Below, one piece after another: positions 63,001 to 64,000 of a stretch of DNA of 64,000 nt. The DNA is from Cepaea nemoralis (lineage: Eukaryota; Mollusca; Gastropoda; Stylommatophora; Helicidae). The stretch spans positions 214,501-278,500 of the forward strand of contig JACEFZ010011104.1 in assembly GCA_014155875.1 (NCBI GenBank), read 5' to 3'. How positions within the stretch are numbered: position 1 is the stretch's first letter; each line of letters opens with the position of its first letter. The notes below the pieces were generated by a model. It was not told where the DNA came from and searched no databases. It saw only the letters and a program-made list of their open reading frames with translations. The translations under genes and the position numbers were made by a program.

Positions 63001-63510
63001 CAAGGATGTGACCTATGACCTATGGAGACAAAACATTAAAATCCATTTGAGTACTTGATTCTAGTAACTATAATTATCGCAAAACTATTAATAATAATAA
63101 TGCTATTATCTTTATTTGGAAACGCCTAGAAGGAACGGAGATGTGGTTGCGAATAGATCGGACTGCCAAAGTAGTTAACAATAATTGCATGGAAGAGTCT
63201 AATGAAAGTAGAACAGTATATACAACTATAAATATAAGTAAGAGATAAACAGTATACATCGGTAATGTGACTACAATAGAGAAATTAGAGACAATCATGA
63301 CAACTAGAAAGAGTATTGGAGAAAGAGGCAGAGGATGACCAAGAGAAATTATGGTGGGTGGACTGAGACTACTGAAAGCATAGAAGGATATCATCATTAA
63401 ATCTGATACAGAGCACTAAGAACAGAAATCTACGGATACACGTGAACATTTACGTTAGCCGGCAAGGCTCACGATAATGATTAATCCTATTGAACTAAGC
63501 TTATGCATAC
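63001..63510. other. Gene A intron, unassigned part
   Basis: AT-rich. A minus frame at 63074-63397 has no recognised motif. Confidence 0.35.
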
Positions 63511-63634
63511 CACACTGTAGGTAGCCATGTCGCCGTCGGTATACGGACTAGTGTATAGCGGAGAGTTTAATCCCGTGAATGCACTCCAACTGCCGTGGAA
63601 GTTGTAGGTCAACAGATTGAAGAAGTCAACGTAT
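63511..63634 (-). CDS. GH18 chitinase-like gene A, first visible exon
   Basis: It is 124 nt. The peptide YVDFFNLLTYNFHGSWSAFT then GLNSPLYTSPYTDGDMATYS and V matches 'l.fvnlMtYDfHGsWe..tg.nsPLy', a hallmark of GH18 chitinases. The Asp of the usual M-x-Y-D is Asn here. The acceptor is CTCCCCAG (start 63634, one base to complete a split codon); the donor is GTG|GTATGC (end 63511, phase 0), which joins in frame to 57235. Gene A's N-terminal exons lie to the right of the window. Confidence 0.85.
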
Positions 63635-63704
63635 CTGGGGAGACAGTTGACAATGTATCAACATAAGATCAACAATGGTGGGCACGCCAATGGAACCCCC
63701 AGCA

Positions 63705-63865
63705 TGATACCCTGATAATGTCATTAGTGTGGTCGGACGAGGGTTCGAAGCCCACGTACGTCGTCTGCAAAGAGAGACGTATTATCCGAGCATTCATACA
63801 TATACACATACGATGGTCCTAGCACACTACAGACCTAAAGCACGTTCCTGCTTTGTTTATGCAAC
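63705..63865 (+). repeat. tRNA-like SINE family 3 (copy c)
   Basis: GATAATGTCATTAGTGTGG, TCGGACGAGGGTTCGAAGCC (box B-like), TATTATCCGAGCATTCATAC and GTCCTAGCACACTACAGACC run in the same order as in the other copies. Confidence 0.65.
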
Positions 63866-64000
63866 AATATAGACTGAAGTAAAGGACACTTCTACACACA
63901 TAGCCAAGTAGTGGGCATACAGTACTAGCACTGTACGTTTACAGGCCAACGGACGAATATCACACCGACAGCCTTGACATCTCAGGACATTTCCTGTTAC

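Overview
This window is eukaryotic, gene-poor and packed with repeats. It has no bacterial-type operons. It carries spliced GH18 (chitinase-family) exons with large introns, many non-LTR retrotransposon relics, mariner transposons, tRNA-derived SINEs, a Penelope-like fragment, long (TA)n, (GA)n, (CTT)n and (CTTT)n microsatellites, and an interstitial TTAGGG-type telomeric tract. Together these suggest a large invertebrate genome, most likely lophotrochozoan and possibly a mollusc such as a cephalopod. The species is an inference and I cannot confirm it.

The only host coding sequence I can support is on the minus strand, as two partial tandem GH18 genes. Gene A reads down from the right edge with exons at 63511-63634, 57050-57235, 54244-54364 and 48460-48621, ending in TAG; its 5' part lies beyond 64 kb. 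Gene B has exons at 13696-13840, 10061-10307 and 2147-2271; its 3' part lies left of base 1 and its signal-peptide exon was not found. The visible exons of A and B are complementary: B holds the N-terminal half of the barrel and A the C-terminal half, with matching intron phases. Both look diverged. B has lost the acidic catalytic DxxDxDxE motif. A has a degenerate substrate-binding loop, a GC splice donor and an exon that is one base out of frame.

Everything else is mobile or simple DNA. By region: 0-2 kb, a SINE and a perfect 13-unit 53-bp minisatellite. 2.8-10 kb, an I-like LINE, an EN fragment and a long RTE-like LINE. 10.4-15.2 kb, RTE pieces, a terminal-inverted-repeat element and mariner relics. 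15.5-21.2 kb, SINEs inside a LINE with clear target-site duplications, plus RTE fragments. 21.3-30 kb, the telomere-like tract, an I-like LINE, a LINE with a perfect hairpin, a mariner and an RTE endonuclease split by another repeat. 30-35.2 kb, a mariner cut by a near-complete RTE, then an RTE nested in another RTE. 35-45 kb, several SINE families, a hairpin element, microsatellites and a decayed RTE. 45-53.8 kb, an internally deleted LINE derivative, another RTE and a Penelope-like GIY-YIG fragment. 54-64 kb, gene A introns, minisatellites and the best-preserved retrotransposon (59.3-63 kb, minus), with EN, RT and RNase H domains.

I found no defence system, CRISPR array, functional RNA gene or new operon-like system. 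The most interesting points are the catalytically degenerate GH18 genes and several unusual repeat structures: perfect hairpins, a terminal-inverted-repeat element, SINE/LINE 3'-end sharing and an internally deleted LINE.
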